A stretch of DNA of 64,000 nucleotides from an uncultured Collinsella sp. GTDB lineage: Bacteria > Actinomycetota > Coriobacteriia > Coriobacteriales > Coriobacteriaceae. The stretch spans positions 1-64,000 of the forward strand of contig UQHK01000011.1 in NCBI GenBank assembly GCA_900540855.1, read 5' to 3'. Below are positions 1 to 8,541 of this stretch, in pieces (positions within the stretch are counted from its first letter, which is position 1; every line of letters begins with the position of its first letter). Under the pieces are notes generated by a model, which did not search any database, had not been told where the DNA came from, and was given only the letters and a program-made list of their open reading frames with translations. The position numbers and the translations under genes were made by a program.

Positions 1-14
1 CGCGCATAAAGAAA

Positions 15-48
15 GCCTCCCATTTCTCATGTCCAAGAAATGGGAGGC
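15..48 (-). terminator. Rho-independent terminator of the zinc-ribbon membrane protein gene
   Basis: A 13-bp perfect stem (15-27 with 36-48) with an 8-nt loop lies downstream of the minus-strand gene ending at 156. On the minus strand it is followed by TTTCTTT, which fits an intrinsic terminator. Confidence 0.65.
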
Positions 49-155
49 AGTTCACAAGAGTGCTCGGCGGGGCATTTCTTAATCGATGACGCTAACGGGA
101 GTTAAGCTTTAATAGCTTGCGACGGGAAGCGCCCGTATTTGATGATCAAGGCCAA

Positions 156-1169
156 TTATTCGATTCGGGCGCTCAACCAGTACTCTCCATTCGAGGCTGC
201 GATTGCGTACGTAATTCCATTTTTGACGATTGGTTCATCTACGCAAGCAACGCCGACTTGCTTGGCATCTGAAAACGAAAGTGTTGGATCAATCGCTTGT
301 ATGGTTGCTAATGCCGTTGCCGCGGCATAGTCTGAACTTTCGAAATACATGACTATATTCTTAAAGCAGTTTTCGGATCCAAGATAGCTAAATAGGATTT
401 GGTTGCTCGAGTCCGAAAAGAAACCTCCCACGCCTGCAAGCTTTGAGCCGTTTTTAATCTGGAGCTCGAGTCGTGTGCCGGTGTCGTCTAGTTCATAATC
501 CGCTTTCATGCTGCTGCAATTGGGCAGATCGGAGAATTCTTCGTTAAGTCGCTCAATAAAGTCTTTAGGGGAAATAGAAAACATTCCGTCGCCAAGAAAA
601 GAAGTGATTTCTTTTTCGTTACGGGTGTCAACGACCTCTCCGCATCTCCCGCATTCTCGTATTTCCTTCGAGGTGGCGTCTACGTAGTCGATTTCGGTAG
701 TCCACGAACCTGGCTGATGCCCAAGGGGCTTCCCTTCGGTTTTGCCACAACGTTGACAGGTTTTCGGAGCCGTGCATGTTGCTTCTTCCCACTCGTGCCT
801 GAGCGGTTCCCCCTCGGTTTTGCCGCAACTATTACATGTTCGAGGGCTTGTACAGGTTGCATTGGTCCATAGCTTGTGCGTGCAAAACAATTGGGGGAAC
901 AGCATAGGCAAACAGAAGACGACAGCAACTACTGCAGCAGCTGCGATGGCCGCGCGTTTTTTACCACCGACTTTATGAATGGCTTTCGTTATAAGTGAGT
1001 CGCTCTCTTCTTTTTCGCAAACAACGCCATCTTCATTTGATGGTCGATCTTCAGGAGAAGGAGTGTCGTCAGCGCCATCAGGAAACTGCTTCCCTTCATT
1101 ATTCGGCTTCTGTTCGTCAGATGCGCTGCGCATTTGCTCATCGTTGGGTTCTTTCATCTCGTTATCCAT
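156..1169 (-). CDS. Membrane-anchored protein with zinc-ribbon-like Cys repeats
   Basis: I do not recognise a named family. The start at 1169 (MDNEMKEPND) has a GAGAGAGGAG box upstream on the minus strand, whereas a longer in-frame extension to 1241 has none. The first 65 residues are acidic and low complexity. A single hydrophobic segment (AAIAAAAVVAVVFCLPMLF) follows. Outside it sit two near-identical units of the form A-T-C-T-x-P-x-T-C-x-x-C-G-K-T-E-G-x-P-L-x-H and a third shorter C-x-x-C, probably metal-binding knuckles. The remaining C-terminal part of about 190 residues is a soluble domain of unknown role. It is divergent from an XRE regulator with a shared regulatory palindrome, so the two may form one unit. 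Function unknown. Confidence 0.7.
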   Translation of the reverse strand: MDNEMKEPNDEQMRSASDEQKPNNEGKQFPDGADDTPSPEDRPSNEDGVVCEKEESDSLITKAIHKVGGKKRAAIAAAAVVAVVFCLPMLFPQLFCTHKLWTNATCTSPRTCNSCGKTEGEPLRHEWEEATCTAPKTCQRCGKTEGKPLGHQPGSWTTEIDYVDATSKEIRECGRCGEVVDTRNEKEITSFLGDGMFSISPKDFIERLNEEFSDLPNCSSMKADYELDDTGTRLELQIKNGSKLAGVGGFFSDSSNQILFSYLGSENCFKNIVMYFESSDYAAATALATIQAIDPTLSFSDAKQVGVACVDEPIVKNGITYAIAASNGEYWLSARIE

Positions 1170-1244
1170 GTTTATCGAGGCTCCTCTCTCGCTTAAATAT
1201 GCGATGCGAACAATTGCGGTAAGTGAAACAGCTGGTGACACAAC

Positions 1245-1265
1245 TATATCCCAGTTTGGGATATA
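1245..1265. promoter_or_regulatory. Palindromic operator upstream of the XRE gene
   Basis: TATATCCCA and TGGGATATA form a perfect 9-bp inverted repeat separated by GTT, five bases before the ATG at 1271 and about 75 bases from the divergent start at 1169. Position and symmetry suggest the binding site of the adjacent XRE protein, which is an inference. Confidence 0.55.
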
Positions 1266-1270
1266 TCAAA

Positions 1271-1534
1271 ATGGAATATAGCGTAAGCGGTATGAACGTT
1301 GATGCTAATAGGACATGCGGAAAATGCCTCTCCCAAATTCGTCGGGAGCAAGGTATCACTCAGGTTGAACTCGCAAGGAAACTGAGGGTACCTCAGTCCT
1401 TCATCTCGAAAGTCGAGACCGGAGAGCGCAGTCTTAGGGTTTATGAGCAGTTCGCCTATGCAGAGGCGCTTGGAATTACCGTCGGAGTTCTTGTGCAAAG
1501 ACTTGAGGAGGATTTGAGCGGCGGAGATAAATAG
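1271..1534 (+). CDS. XRE-family helix-turn-helix regulator
   Basis: A small DNA-binding protein of about 87 residues. The single Cro/C1-type HTH is clear: CLSQIRREQGITQVELARKL, then VPQSFISKVETGERSLRVYE. A short acidic tail follows, with no effector domain. The start is uncertain. ATG 1271 follows the operator palindrome directly, ATG 1292 would also keep the whole HTH, and an in-frame GTG lies at 1223. The gene is divergent from the zinc-ribbon membrane protein, and the palindrome between them suggests autoregulation plus control of the neighbour. Confidence 0.75.
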   Translation: MEYSVSGMNVDANRTCGKCLSQIRREQGITQVELARKLRVPQSFISKVETGERSLRVYEQFAYAEALGITVGVLVQRLEEDLSGGDK

Positions 1535-1655
1535 ATTGCGCCGCGCATCGGTCGGTAATTAAATCAGTGCTAGGGGGCTAACAAAGATGTCATGGGTTAA
1601 CCTCCAACAGCAAAAGTATAAATATCAGCCCGGCGCCCCTTCAAAGCGTGGGTCC

Positions 1656-1838
1656 CTGTAGACATCGCTAGCCACGTTGCCATAGGGCCACCCAGGGACA
1701 TCCCCTTAAAAACATTCCGCACGAGGCCCGCTTATCCGCAGCTCCGAAGGAGCAGGATAAGCGGGCCTCAAGTGCGAGGACGTTTTTAAGGGGATGCCCC
1801 TGGGTGGTCCGGACAGACCGATCGGCGATGTCTACAGG
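1656..1838. repeat. Three-tier nested palindrome after thrB
   Basis: The outer arms CCTGTAGACATCGC (1656-1669) and its complement (1825-1838) include the thrB stop codon. The middle arms are 26 bp (1688-1713 with 1782-1807) with one mismatch. An inner hairpin GCCCGCTTATCC...GGATAAGCGGGC carries a CTCCGAAGGAG cap. The unpaired TTCCGCACGAG and GCGAGGACGTT blocks between tiers recur in other members of the family (about 2.73 and 7.14 kb). It probably also ends thrB transcription. The rest of 1535-1831 holds no gene I can support. Confidence 0.7.
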
Positions 1839-2713
1839 TACTCGATTTGAGCGCCTTCCGTGTCGCACGTCAGAATATGCGTCTCACACTTAGGGAACTG
1901 CTCACGCAGCTTGACCTGCAGGAACTTTGCCACGATGGTGTCGTCGGTCACAGCCATGAGGGTCGAGCCCGAGCCGCTGATCCAGATGGTCTTGGCGCCG
2001 CCGTTGAGGCAGGTGTCGCGCACGGCGTTGTAATCGGGGATCAGTCGACGGCGATAGGGCTCCTGGATGCGGTCGTCGTTGGCCGCGGCAATCAGGTCGA
2101 GGTCGCCGGTCTCAAGACCGCGCGTCATGCCGGCGATGCGGCCCATCTGCCATACGGCGGTAGAGAGCGGAATTTCCTGCGGCACGACCTTGCGCGCCTC
2201 GCTCGTGTGCACCTCGTAGGGCGGAATCACGGTAATAAAACGCAAGCGATCGCTCACCTCGTAGCGCAGGCACTGGGGAAGCGAATCGGTCGGCGTAAAA
2301 GAGCAGACGGCACCGCCCAGGATAGCGGGGGCGACATTATCGGGGTGACCCTCGACCTCAGTGGCGATGCGGACGAGCTCGGCGCGGTCGACGGTGTGGC
2401 CCGTCAGTGCGGCGGCGGCCATAATGCCGGCGACGACGCAGGTGGAGCTGGAACCCAGGCCGCGGGCGACGGGCACGTCGGTCTGAATGTCGATAGCGAC
2501 GGGGAAGGCCGGCTCGCCCCAAGCGGCCAGGGCATCGACAAAGCTCACATAGACCAGGTTATTCTCGTTTTGGAACTCCTTGGGGCAGCCCGTGATGGTG
2601 AGCTTGTCGGCGCGCTCGAAGGTGAAGTGCGAGTAAAGGCTGACGGCCATGCCGAGGGTATCGTAGCCAATACCCAAGTTGGCGCTTGTTGCTGGGACGG
2701 TGATCTTGATCAT
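1832..2713 (-). CDS. thrB: Homoserine kinase
   Basis: A GHMP-family kinase of 293 residues that phosphorylates homoserine with ATP in threonine synthesis. The N-terminal VPATSANLGIGYDTLGMAV matches the family. The ATP-binding GHMP motif is PVARGLGSSSTCVVAG around residues 82-97, and the C-terminal glycine-rich WISGSGSTLMAV lies near 245. The length is normal. The gene lies just downstream of thrC on the same strand, separated by a nested palindrome, so the two may be co-transcribed. Homoserine dehydrogenase is not in the window. Confidence 0.95.
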   Translation of the reverse strand: MIKITVPATSANLGIGYDTLGMAVSLYSHFTFERADKLTITGCPKEFQNENNLVYVSFVDALAAWGEPAFPVAIDIQTDVPVARGLGSSSTCVVAGIMAAAALTGHTVDRAELVRIATEVEGHPDNVAPAILGGAVCSFTPTDSLPQCLRYEVSDRLRFITVIPPYEVHTSEARKVVPQEIPLSTAVWQMGRIAGMTRGLETGDLDLIAAANDDRIQEPYRRRLIPDYNAVRDTCLNGGAKTIWISGSGSTLMAVTDDTIVAKFLQVKLREQFPKCETHILTCDTEGAQIEYL

Positions 2714-2728
2714 GGGAATCTCCTGGGC

Positions 2729-2834
2729 GGTCTGCCTGTTTAGTTCGCTGCTCGGGCAGTCCTGGCTCGCTCGGAAAGCACATTAAGTGCTTTCCGGCTC
2801 GTGCGGAACTCGCGACGAACTAAACAGGCAGACC
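2729..2834. repeat. Two-tier nested palindrome between thrC and thrB
   Basis: The outer 19-bp arms (2729-2747 with 2816-2834) are perfect. The inner hairpin is CGGAAAGCAC/GTGCTTTCCG with an ATTAA loop. Read on the minus strand, the junction TTCCGCACGAG also occurs in the element at 1656-1838 although all the stems differ. Confidence 0.7.
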
Positions 2835-2882
2835 CGCATGTCAGCTCGTCATCATCCCGGTGGATTTCTGATAAAAGAAGGT

Positions 2883-2902
2883 GCGCCGGCTTTCGCCGGC
2901 GC
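2883..2902 (-). terminator. Hairpin terminator of thrC
   Basis: GCGCCGGC/GCCGGCGC with a 4-nt loop lies 12 bases past the thrC stop. On the minus strand it is followed by ACCTTCTTTTATC, a moderate U-tract. Confidence 0.6.
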
Positions 2903-2913
2903 TTAATAAGGGT

Positions 2914-4431
2914 TTAGTTGGTGCTCATTCGTTTTGCTGCAGACTCGACGTAACTGTCCATCTCATCGACGTCGCAGACGTCTTCGAAGCGGACGGGCTT
3001 GGACTCGAGCTCGGCGAGCTGTGCCGGGGCGACCGTGTTGGTGGCCTGCTCGAGCACACGCATAGCCTCAAAATCATCATCGGGAACGTTGAGGCCCAGG
3101 GCGTCGCAGCAGGCGCGCGGGAACTTGTAGGGGCTGGCGGTCGAAAGCAACACGCGGGCCTTGGCGCCCTCGGCGGGAGCGACCTGCTCAAAGACGTGAT
3201 AGCCGCAAGCGGTGTGCGGGTCAATCACGTAGCCGTTCGTGTCCCAGCAGCTCTTGATGGCAGCGCGGACCTCGTCCTCGCTGGCCCAGCCGCAGCCAAA
3301 CACGCTCTGGATCTTGGCCAGCAGCTCGGCGGGCACCTCGTAGCGGCCGGTCTGGGCAAGCTGCTCCATAAGGCCGGCAACGAGCTCGCAGTCGCCGTCG
3401 GACAGGAAGTAGAGCATGCGCTCCAGGTTGGAGCTGATGAGGATGTCCATCGACGGCGAGATGGTCGTGAAGAACGGGCGGTTACGGTCGTAAACGCCGG
3501 TGGTCAGGAAGTCGGCCAGCACGTTGTTCTTGTCGCTCGCCACGACGAGCTTGGCGACGGGCAGACCCATGCGCTTGGCGTAGTAGCCGGCCAAGATATC
3601 GCCAAAGTTGCCGGTGGGCACACAGAACTCCACGGCGTCGCCAGCCTCGATAGCGCCGGCGCGCAGCAGCTGCGCATAGGCGGCAAAATAGTAGACGACC
3701 TGCGGCACCAGACGGCCGACATTGATGGAGTTGGCGCTCGAAAGCACCGTGCCAGCGGCCTCCAGGCGCTCGGCAAGCTCCTTATCGGCAAAGATGCGCT
3801 TAACGGCGCTCTGGGCGTCGTCAAAGTTGCCGCGGATGCCGCAGACGGCGACGTTGTCGCCCTCCTGCGTGGACATCTGCAGATTCTGGACGCGGCTGAC
3901 CTTGCCCTCGGGATAAAAGACGGTAATGCCCGTGCCCGGGGCGTCGGCAAAGCCGGCGAGTGCTGCCTTGCCCGTGTCGCCCGACGTGGCGGTGACGATC
4001 ATGATGCGCTCGGCGCCGCCGTCCTTGGCGGAAGTGCGGGCCATGAGGCGGGGGAGCATCTGCAGGGCGACGTCCTTAAAGGCGCTCGTGGGGCCGCCAA
4101 AGAGCTCCATCACATAGGTCTGAGGGGCGTCGACGCCCGGTGCTGCGTCAAGTTTGACGAGCGGCGTGACCTCTTCGCTCGCAAACGTACCGCGGTATGC
4201 TTCGTCGACACACGCCGAAATTTCTTCGGCTGTGTAATCATTCAGTAACATTCCCAACACATCTTGAGCGATTTCAAAGTACGATTTATCTGCAAGCGAG
4301 CTGATATCGACCTGCTGGGTGCCGAGCTCGTCCGAGACAAACAAACCCCCGTCGGGAGCGATGCCAGTACGGATTGCCACCTTACTTGAGCACGATAAAG
4401 TGCGTCCTCGTGTACTATGATAAGTTCCCAT
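2914..4431 (-). CDS. thrC: Threonine synthase
   Basis: A PLP-dependent enzyme that converts O-phosphohomoserine to threonine. The start at 4431 (MGTYHSTRG) is chosen because GAGGAGCAG precedes it, and an upstream in-frame start at 4476 lacks a site. The N-terminal YHSTRG is typical. The PLP lysine lies in GGPTSAFKDVALQ near residue 105, and TATSGDTGKAALAGF is the phosphate-binding loop. At about 505 residues it belongs to the longer bacterial/fungal-type class. It is divergent from aspartokinase and followed by thrB. Confidence 0.95.
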   Translation of the reverse strand: MGTYHSTRGRTLSCSSKVAIRTGIAPDGGLFVSDELGTQQVDISSLADKSYFEIAQDVLGMLLNDYTAEEISACVDEAYRGTFASEEVTPLVKLDAAPGVDAPQTYVMELFGGPTSAFKDVALQMLPRLMARTSAKDGGAERIMIVTATSGDTGKAALAGFADAPGTGITVFYPEGKVSRVQNLQMSTQEGDNVAVCGIRGNFDDAQSAVKRIFADKELAERLEAAGTVLSSANSINVGRLVPQVVYYFAAYAQLLRAGAIEAGDAVEFCVPTGNFGDILAGYYAKRMGLPVAKLVVASDKNNVLADFLTTGVYDRNRPFFTTISPSMDILISSNLERMLYFLSDGDCELVAGLMEQLAQTGRYEVPAELLAKIQSVFGCGWASEDEVRAAIKSCWDTNGYVIDPHTACGYHVFEQVAPAEGAKARVLLSTASPYKFPRACCDALGLNVPDDDFEAMRVLEQATNTVAPAQLAELESKPVRFEDVCDVDEMDSYVESAAKRMSTN

Positions 4432-4534
4432 ATAACACTGCTCCTCGGATGCCTTGGTCCCAATCGGTGAAACCATGGTATCAGAGCGCGCAAAACAGGT
4501 TTGCAGAGGCTTTTAGAAAGGTAACCTCCAGCCC

Positions 4535-5923
4535 ATGATTAAGATTGCCAAGTTTGGCGGCTCGTCGGTCGCCGACGCCGAACACTTTAAGAAGATCAAG
4601 GCCATTGTCGATGCCGACCCGGCCCGCCGTTTTGTGGTGGTTTCTGCCTGCGGTCGCCGTTTTAAGGGCGACACCAAGGTGACTGACCTGCTCTACCTGG
4701 TTAACGCGCACGTTAAGTACCACGTGTCGTGCGAGGAGCTGCTCGAGGACATTGGCCAGCGCTACTTTGATATCGCTGACGAGTTGGAGCTCACCTATCC
4801 CATCCGCGAAGAGTTTGCGGCCTTTGCCGAGCGTGCTCGCTCCGGTGGCTACTCCACTGAGGAGCTCGTAAGCCGCGGCGAGTACTTCACCGCTCGCCTG
4901 ATGGCCGAGTACCTGGGCCTGCCGTTCCTGGATGCCGCGACGGTTGTGGCGTTCCATCACGACGGTACGCTCAGCATGAACCGCACTTCCGAGCTGGTGC
5001 AGGAGTACGGCCAGCAGGGTGGCTTTGTCATGCCCGGTTTCTACGGCGCGACGCGTGAGGGCCAGATCAAACTGCTCGACCGCGGCGGCGGCGATATCTC
5101 GGGCTCGATCCTGGCCAAGTGCCTGGGCGCCGACCTGTACGAGAACTGGACCGACGTTTCGGGCTTCTATTCTGCCGATCCTCGCATTGTGCCCGAGGCT
5201 CAGCCCATTGCGCGCGTTACCTACGAGGAGCTGCGCGAGCTTTCGTACATGGGCGCAAGCGTCCTGCACGAGGAGGCCGTGTTCCCTGTGCGTGAGGCGG
5301 GTATTCCGCTGGTCATCAAGAACACCAATGCGCCGCAGGACCCCGGCACCATCATTAGTGAGACGGCTGACGAGGGCGAGGCGGAGCCCATTATTACCGG
5401 TGTGACCGGCAAGCGCGGCTTTGTTGCCATCAACGTTGCCCGCGACCGCACCAAGCCCCGCGTCGGCTTTATGCGCCGCGCACTTTCGGTCTTCGAGCGC
5501 TATGACGTTTCCGTCGAGCATATGCCCACCGGCGTTGACCGCTTTGGCGCCGTGGTGCATGAGCAGGACGTGCACGACTCGCTGTATTCGCTCGTGGGCG
5601 ACATTCAGCAGGAGGTCGAGCCGCTCGAGATTGAGGTCGTCGAGGGTCTGGCGCTTATTGCAACCGTTGGCCGCAACCTGCGCGGTCGCGCTGGCATCTC
5701 CGGCCATCTGTTTGGCATGCTCGGTCAGGCCGGCGTGAGCGTGCGCATGATTTCGCAGAGCTGCGATGAGATCAATATCATTATCGGCGTCGAGGAGAAG
5801 GACTTCGACTTGGCGATTCAGACCATTTACCGTGCCTTCTCTGACGAGAACGGCATTGTGAAGGTCTCCGACCTGGAGGCTCCCGTGCCGGTCGAACCCG
5901 CCCTGGCCGCCCTCCACAAGTAG
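4535..5923 (+). CDS. lysC: Aspartate kinase
   Basis: First enzyme of the aspartate pathway (aspartate plus ATP to aspartyl phosphate), 462 residues. KFGGSSVAD at the N-terminus is the kinase signature, and LLDRGGGDISGSILA forms part of the active-site region. Two ACT domains at the C-terminus (about 320-460, with VSVRMISQSCDEINIIIGV) indicate feedback inhibition by an end-product amino acid. No lysine riboswitch or T-box is visible in the 100-base gap to the divergent thrC. I cannot tell which end product binds. The symbol could equally be ask. Confidence 0.93.
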   Translation: MIKIAKFGGSSVADAEHFKKIKAIVDADPARRFVVVSACGRRFKGDTKVTDLLYLVNAHVKYHVSCEELLEDIGQRYFDIADELELTYPIREEFAAFAERARSGGYSTEELVSRGEYFTARLMAEYLGLPFLDAATVVAFHHDGTLSMNRTSELVQEYGQQGGFVMPGFYGATREGQIKLLDRGGGDISGSILAKCLGADLYENWTDVSGFYSADPRIVPEAQPIARVTYEELRELSYMGASVLHEEAVFPVREAGIPLVIKNTNAPQDPGTIISETADEGEAEPIITGVTGKRGFVAINVARDRTKPRVGFMRRALSVFERYDVSVEHMPTGVDRFGAVVHEQDVHDSLYSLVGDIQQEVEPLEIEVVEGLALIATVGRNLRGRAGISGHLFGMLGQAGVSVRMISQSCDEINIIIGVEEKDFDLAIQTIYRAFSDENGIVKVSDLEAPVPVEPALAALHK

Positions 5924-5932
5924 CGGCCATTC

Positions 5933-5966
5933 CGGTAGATTTTGGGACATGCCCCAAAATCTACCG
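5933..5966. repeat. Hairpin after aspartokinase with GGGACA in its top
   Basis: A 14-bp perfect stem (5933-5946 with 5953-5966) carries ATTTTGGGACATGCCCCAAA at its tip. It lies ten bases past lysC and may act as a terminator. Its GGGACA loop resembles the GGGACAGG hairpin family. Confidence 0.55.
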
Positions 5967-6096
5967 TGGGGCGTTTCATTTCGGTTTCGTTTCGACGGGG
6001 CGGGTTTCATATCCGTCCCGTTTTTGTATAAACTGGGCAAGACTATTCAGCCTGCTCGGCGTGCGGGCAAAAGCCACAACCTTTAAAGGGGGAAGC

Positions 6097-7122
6097 ATGA
6101 AACAGTACACGGTTGCTATTTTGGGCGCGACGGGAGCTGTTGGCACCCAGATGCTCGAGTGCCTCAACGAGCAGGAGTTTCCGGTTGGCAAGCTCAAGCT
6201 GCTGGCGAGCGCGCGCTCTGCGGGCAAGACCGTCGAGTTCCGCGGCGAGCAGATCGTGATCGAAGAGGCTTGTCCCGAGGCTTTTGAGGGCTGCGACATC
6301 GTGCTCGGCGCCGCCGGCGACGACATTGCGAAGGAGCTGCTGCCCGAGGCCGTCAAACGCGGTGCCGTCGTGGTCGACAACAGCCACGCCTTCCGCATGG
6401 ATCCCGATGTGCCGCTCGTCGTGCCCGAGATCAACGCCGACGACATCAAATGGCATCATGGCCTTATCGCCAACCCCAACTGCGCGACTATCATCGGCCT
6501 GGTTCCCACCTGGCCACTGCATCAGCTCGCGGGCGTGAAACGCATGATTGTCTCGACCTACCAAGCGGCTTCGGGCGCTGGTGCCCCCGGCATGGCCGAG
6601 CTCGAGGCCCAGCTTGCCGCCCTGGGCCGTGGCGAAGAGATTCCCGAGCCGCGCGCGTTTGCCGCCCAGCTGGCGAGCAACCTGATTCCGCAGATCGGCG
6701 GCGTCAAGGAGGAGGGCTTTACTTCCGAGGAGATGAAGCTGCAGAACGAGGGCCGCAAGATCATGCACCTGCCCGAGCTGCGCGTGAACTGCACCTGCGT
6801 GCGCGTGCCCGTGCTGCGCTCGCACTCCGAGAGCATTACGCTCGAGCTCGAGCGCGATATTACGGTCGAGGAGGCCCGTGCTGCGCTGGCTGCCGCTCCG
6901 GGCGTCAAGCTGGTTGACGATCTGGGTGCCGAGGATGCACACGATCGCTTCCCCATGCCGATGGATACGTCCGACCAGGACCTAATCTGGGTCGGTCGCG
7001 TGCGCCGCGATATCTCGAACCCCGAGGCCGCTCGTGGCATCACCTTCTGGTGCTGCGGCGACCAAATCCGTAAGGGCGCGGCAACCAACGCCGTCCAGAT
7101 CGCTAAGCTGCTCTGCGAGTAG
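6097..7122 (+). CDS. asd: Aspartate-semialdehyde dehydrogenase
   Basis: Reduces aspartyl phosphate to aspartate semialdehyde with NADPH, feeding threonine, methionine and lysine/DAP synthesis. The ATG at 6097 follows AAAGGGGGAAGC, and an upstream in-frame start at 6061 has no site. The Rossmann motif ILGATGAVGTQML is at residues 7-19. The catalytic cysteine is in NPNCATI near residue 128. RSHSESITLELE near 245 carries the acid-base histidine region. The length of 341 is normal. Same orientation as aspartokinase. Confidence 0.95.
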   Translation: MKQYTVAILGATGAVGTQMLECLNEQEFPVGKLKLLASARSAGKTVEFRGEQIVIEEACPEAFEGCDIVLGAAGDDIAKELLPEAVKRGAVVVDNSHAFRMDPDVPLVVPEINADDIKWHHGLIANPNCATIIGLVPTWPLHQLAGVKRMIVSTYQAASGAGAPGMAELEAQLAALGRGEEIPEPRAFAAQLASNLIPQIGGVKEEGFTSEEMKLQNEGRKIMHLPELRVNCTCVRVPVLRSHSESITLELERDITVEEARAALAAAPGVKLVDDLGAEDAHDRFPMPMDTSDQDLIWVGRVRRDISNPEAARGITFWCCGDQIRKGAATNAVQIAKLLCE

Positions 7123-7136
7123 CGGTGGACCTGTCC

Positions 7137-7266
7137 GGCGGGGGCCGGGCTTAGTTTTCAGAACGTCCTCGACCATGTGTGGCGCCTTGTCCTGCTCCTT
7201 CGGAGCCGCGGACAAGGCGCCACACTGGTCTGCGGAGTGTTCTGAAAACTAAGCCCGGCCCCCGCC
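7137..7266. repeat. Two-tier nested palindrome after asd
   Basis: The outer 28-bp arms (7137-7164 with 7239-7266) are perfect. An inner stem GTGTGGCGCCTTGTCC/GGACAAGGCGCCACAC is capped by CTGCTCCTTCGGAGC. The cap and the CGTCCTCG junction match the element at 1656-1838 in reverse orientation. It begins 15 bases past the asd stop. Confidence 0.7.
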
Positions 7267-7480
7267 TGCGGTGACTTGGCTGCGCGCGGCCTGCGATGGG
7301 GCCGTTGTTGATTGGGGCCGCTGGACTGATGTGGGGGCATGTGGTTGTTGCGGGCCCTGGTCCCGGCGGCGGCCTCGGCGCTTCGCGCCTGCCGCCTTTG
7401 GGGACTGCGGGGCGCGGCCGGCAGCTGTGGCGCGCTGCGCCTGCTGCCTGGGGTGACTTTGGGGTTGGGGTGAATCGGGG
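7267..7480. other. GC-rich non-coding stretch
   Basis: No supported gene. Open frames here run across the inverted-repeat element into the start of the next gene, have no ribosome binding site and match nothing I recognise. Confidence 0.5.
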
Positions 7481-7652
7481 TCTAATACTTTCCCGAGAAG
7501 TGAACGACCTTATTTGGACCCCCGAAGCATTGGCATATTTTGACCGCTATTTCTTGCGGTTTTGCTACGCGAATCCTGCGGTTTTTTGGTCTAAAGGCAT
7601 GGATGCTCCGAGGCCTCGTTTTTACTCGTTCACTTCTCGGGAAAGTATTAGA
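7481..7652. mobile_element. MITE-like element with 27-bp terminal inverted repeats
   Basis: Perfect 27-bp inverted repeats, TCTAATACTTTCCCGAGAAG-TGAACGA at 7481-7507 and its complement at 7626-7652, flank 118 bases of unrelated sequence. No transposase is present. The size and structure fit a non-autonomous mobile element or a structured repeat. I see no clear target-site duplication. Confidence 0.45.
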
Positions 7653-7818
7653 GCTCAGCTGATAGAGGTACCGCTCTGGCGTCGATGCCCCGCGTCTTCT
7701 TCGCTTGATTGGGGAAAACGCCCTCGCTTAAGCAATTGCGAGCCCGCCCAGACGTATCTGCGGGAGTTGTCTGCACAATTCGCGGTATTATGTTGCGGAG
7801 TTTTGAAAGGAGCCGCTG

Positions 7819-8397
7819 GTGGTCACGACGACGTTTGCCTCGCCTTTGGGCGAAATCTTGCTTGCCGCTGATGGCCGCGGTCTGACGGGGCTTTGGTTTG
7901 AGGGACAGGAGCACTTTGGCTCCACGCTTCTCCGGGAAGACTCCGAACATGTTGAAGGCGCCGATGCGGTTTCCGGTGCTGGGGGCATGTCGTCGGTGAG
8001 TCCGGCAAATGGTGCGGCCTCTTCGGTGCTTGAGCGTTCCTGGGCTTGGCTGAATGCTTATTTTGCAGGGCAGGAACCTCGGTTTACGCCGCCGTTGCAT
8101 ATGATCGGTACGGCGTTTCAGCGTGAAGTCTGGTACGAACTGCTTTCTATTCCGCGTGGCGAGGTCGCCACGTATGGCGAGATCGCCCAGCGTATTGCGG
8201 CGCGTCATTGCGTGCCCGGCAATGAGCATCCGGTCGTGTCTCCCCGTGCCGTGGGCGCGGCTGTTGCGCGTAATCCCATTTCGATCATTGTGCCGTGCCA
8301 TCGCGTGGTCGCGGCCGACGGTTCGCTTAACGGATACGCCGGCGGGCTCGATCGCAAGGAGTGGCTGCTCCGGCTTGAGGGCGCGTACGAGGAGTAA
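7819..8397 (+). CDS. ogt: Methylated-DNA--protein-cysteine methyltransferase
   Basis: Suicide repair enzyme that takes the alkyl group from O6-alkylguanine. The GTG start at 7819 has GAAAGGAG upstream. The active-site PCHRVVAADGSLNGYAGGL near residue 155 is canonical, and the HTH-like GEVATYGEIAQRI precedes it. At 192 residues it is slightly long because of inserts after the N-terminal strand and before VSPRAVGAA. It stands alone, downstream of the 7.1-7.8 kb non-coding region. Confidence 0.92.
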   Translation: MVTTTFASPLGEILLAADGRGLTGLWFEGQEHFGSTLLREDSEHVEGADAVSGAGGMSSVSPANGAASSVLERSWAWLNAYFAGQEPRFTPPLHMIGTAFQREVWYELLSIPRGEVATYGEIAQRIAARHCVPGNEHPVVSPRAVGAAVARNPISIIVPCHRVVAADGSLNGYAGGLDRKEWLLRLEGAYEE

Positions 8398-8436
8398 CGC
8401 CAGGGCACTTTGCGTAGCCAAGACGCCGTGAAAGAA

Positions 8437-8514
8437 CGGGACGCGCTTTCCGAATGGCGTTCCAAGCGGAAACCGTGTCCCGGAATACAGCCTCAGAGTG
8501 GGACGCAGTTTCCG
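8437..8514. repeat. Three copies of a GGGACGC-GTTTCCG motif
   Basis: CGGGACGCGCTTTCCG (8437), its near complement (8467-8482) and GTGGGACGCAGTTTCCGG (8498-8515) form an imperfect hairpin plus a further direct copy between ogt and the ClC gene. Confidence 0.45.
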
Positions 8515-8541
8515 GTTGAGACCACCTGCTTGGACGTCTTT

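Noticed and set aside
2881..4248. 455-residue plus-strand frame opposite thrC
   Set aside because: Shadow of thrC. The minus strand has the PLP-lysine motif and a good start.
4481..6040. 519-residue minus-strand frame opposite aspartokinase
   Set aside because: Shadow of lysC with no recognisable motif.
7296..7871. 191-residue plus-strand frame before ogt
   Set aside because: It runs through an inverted-repeat element and overlaps ogt in another frame; no binding site or motif.
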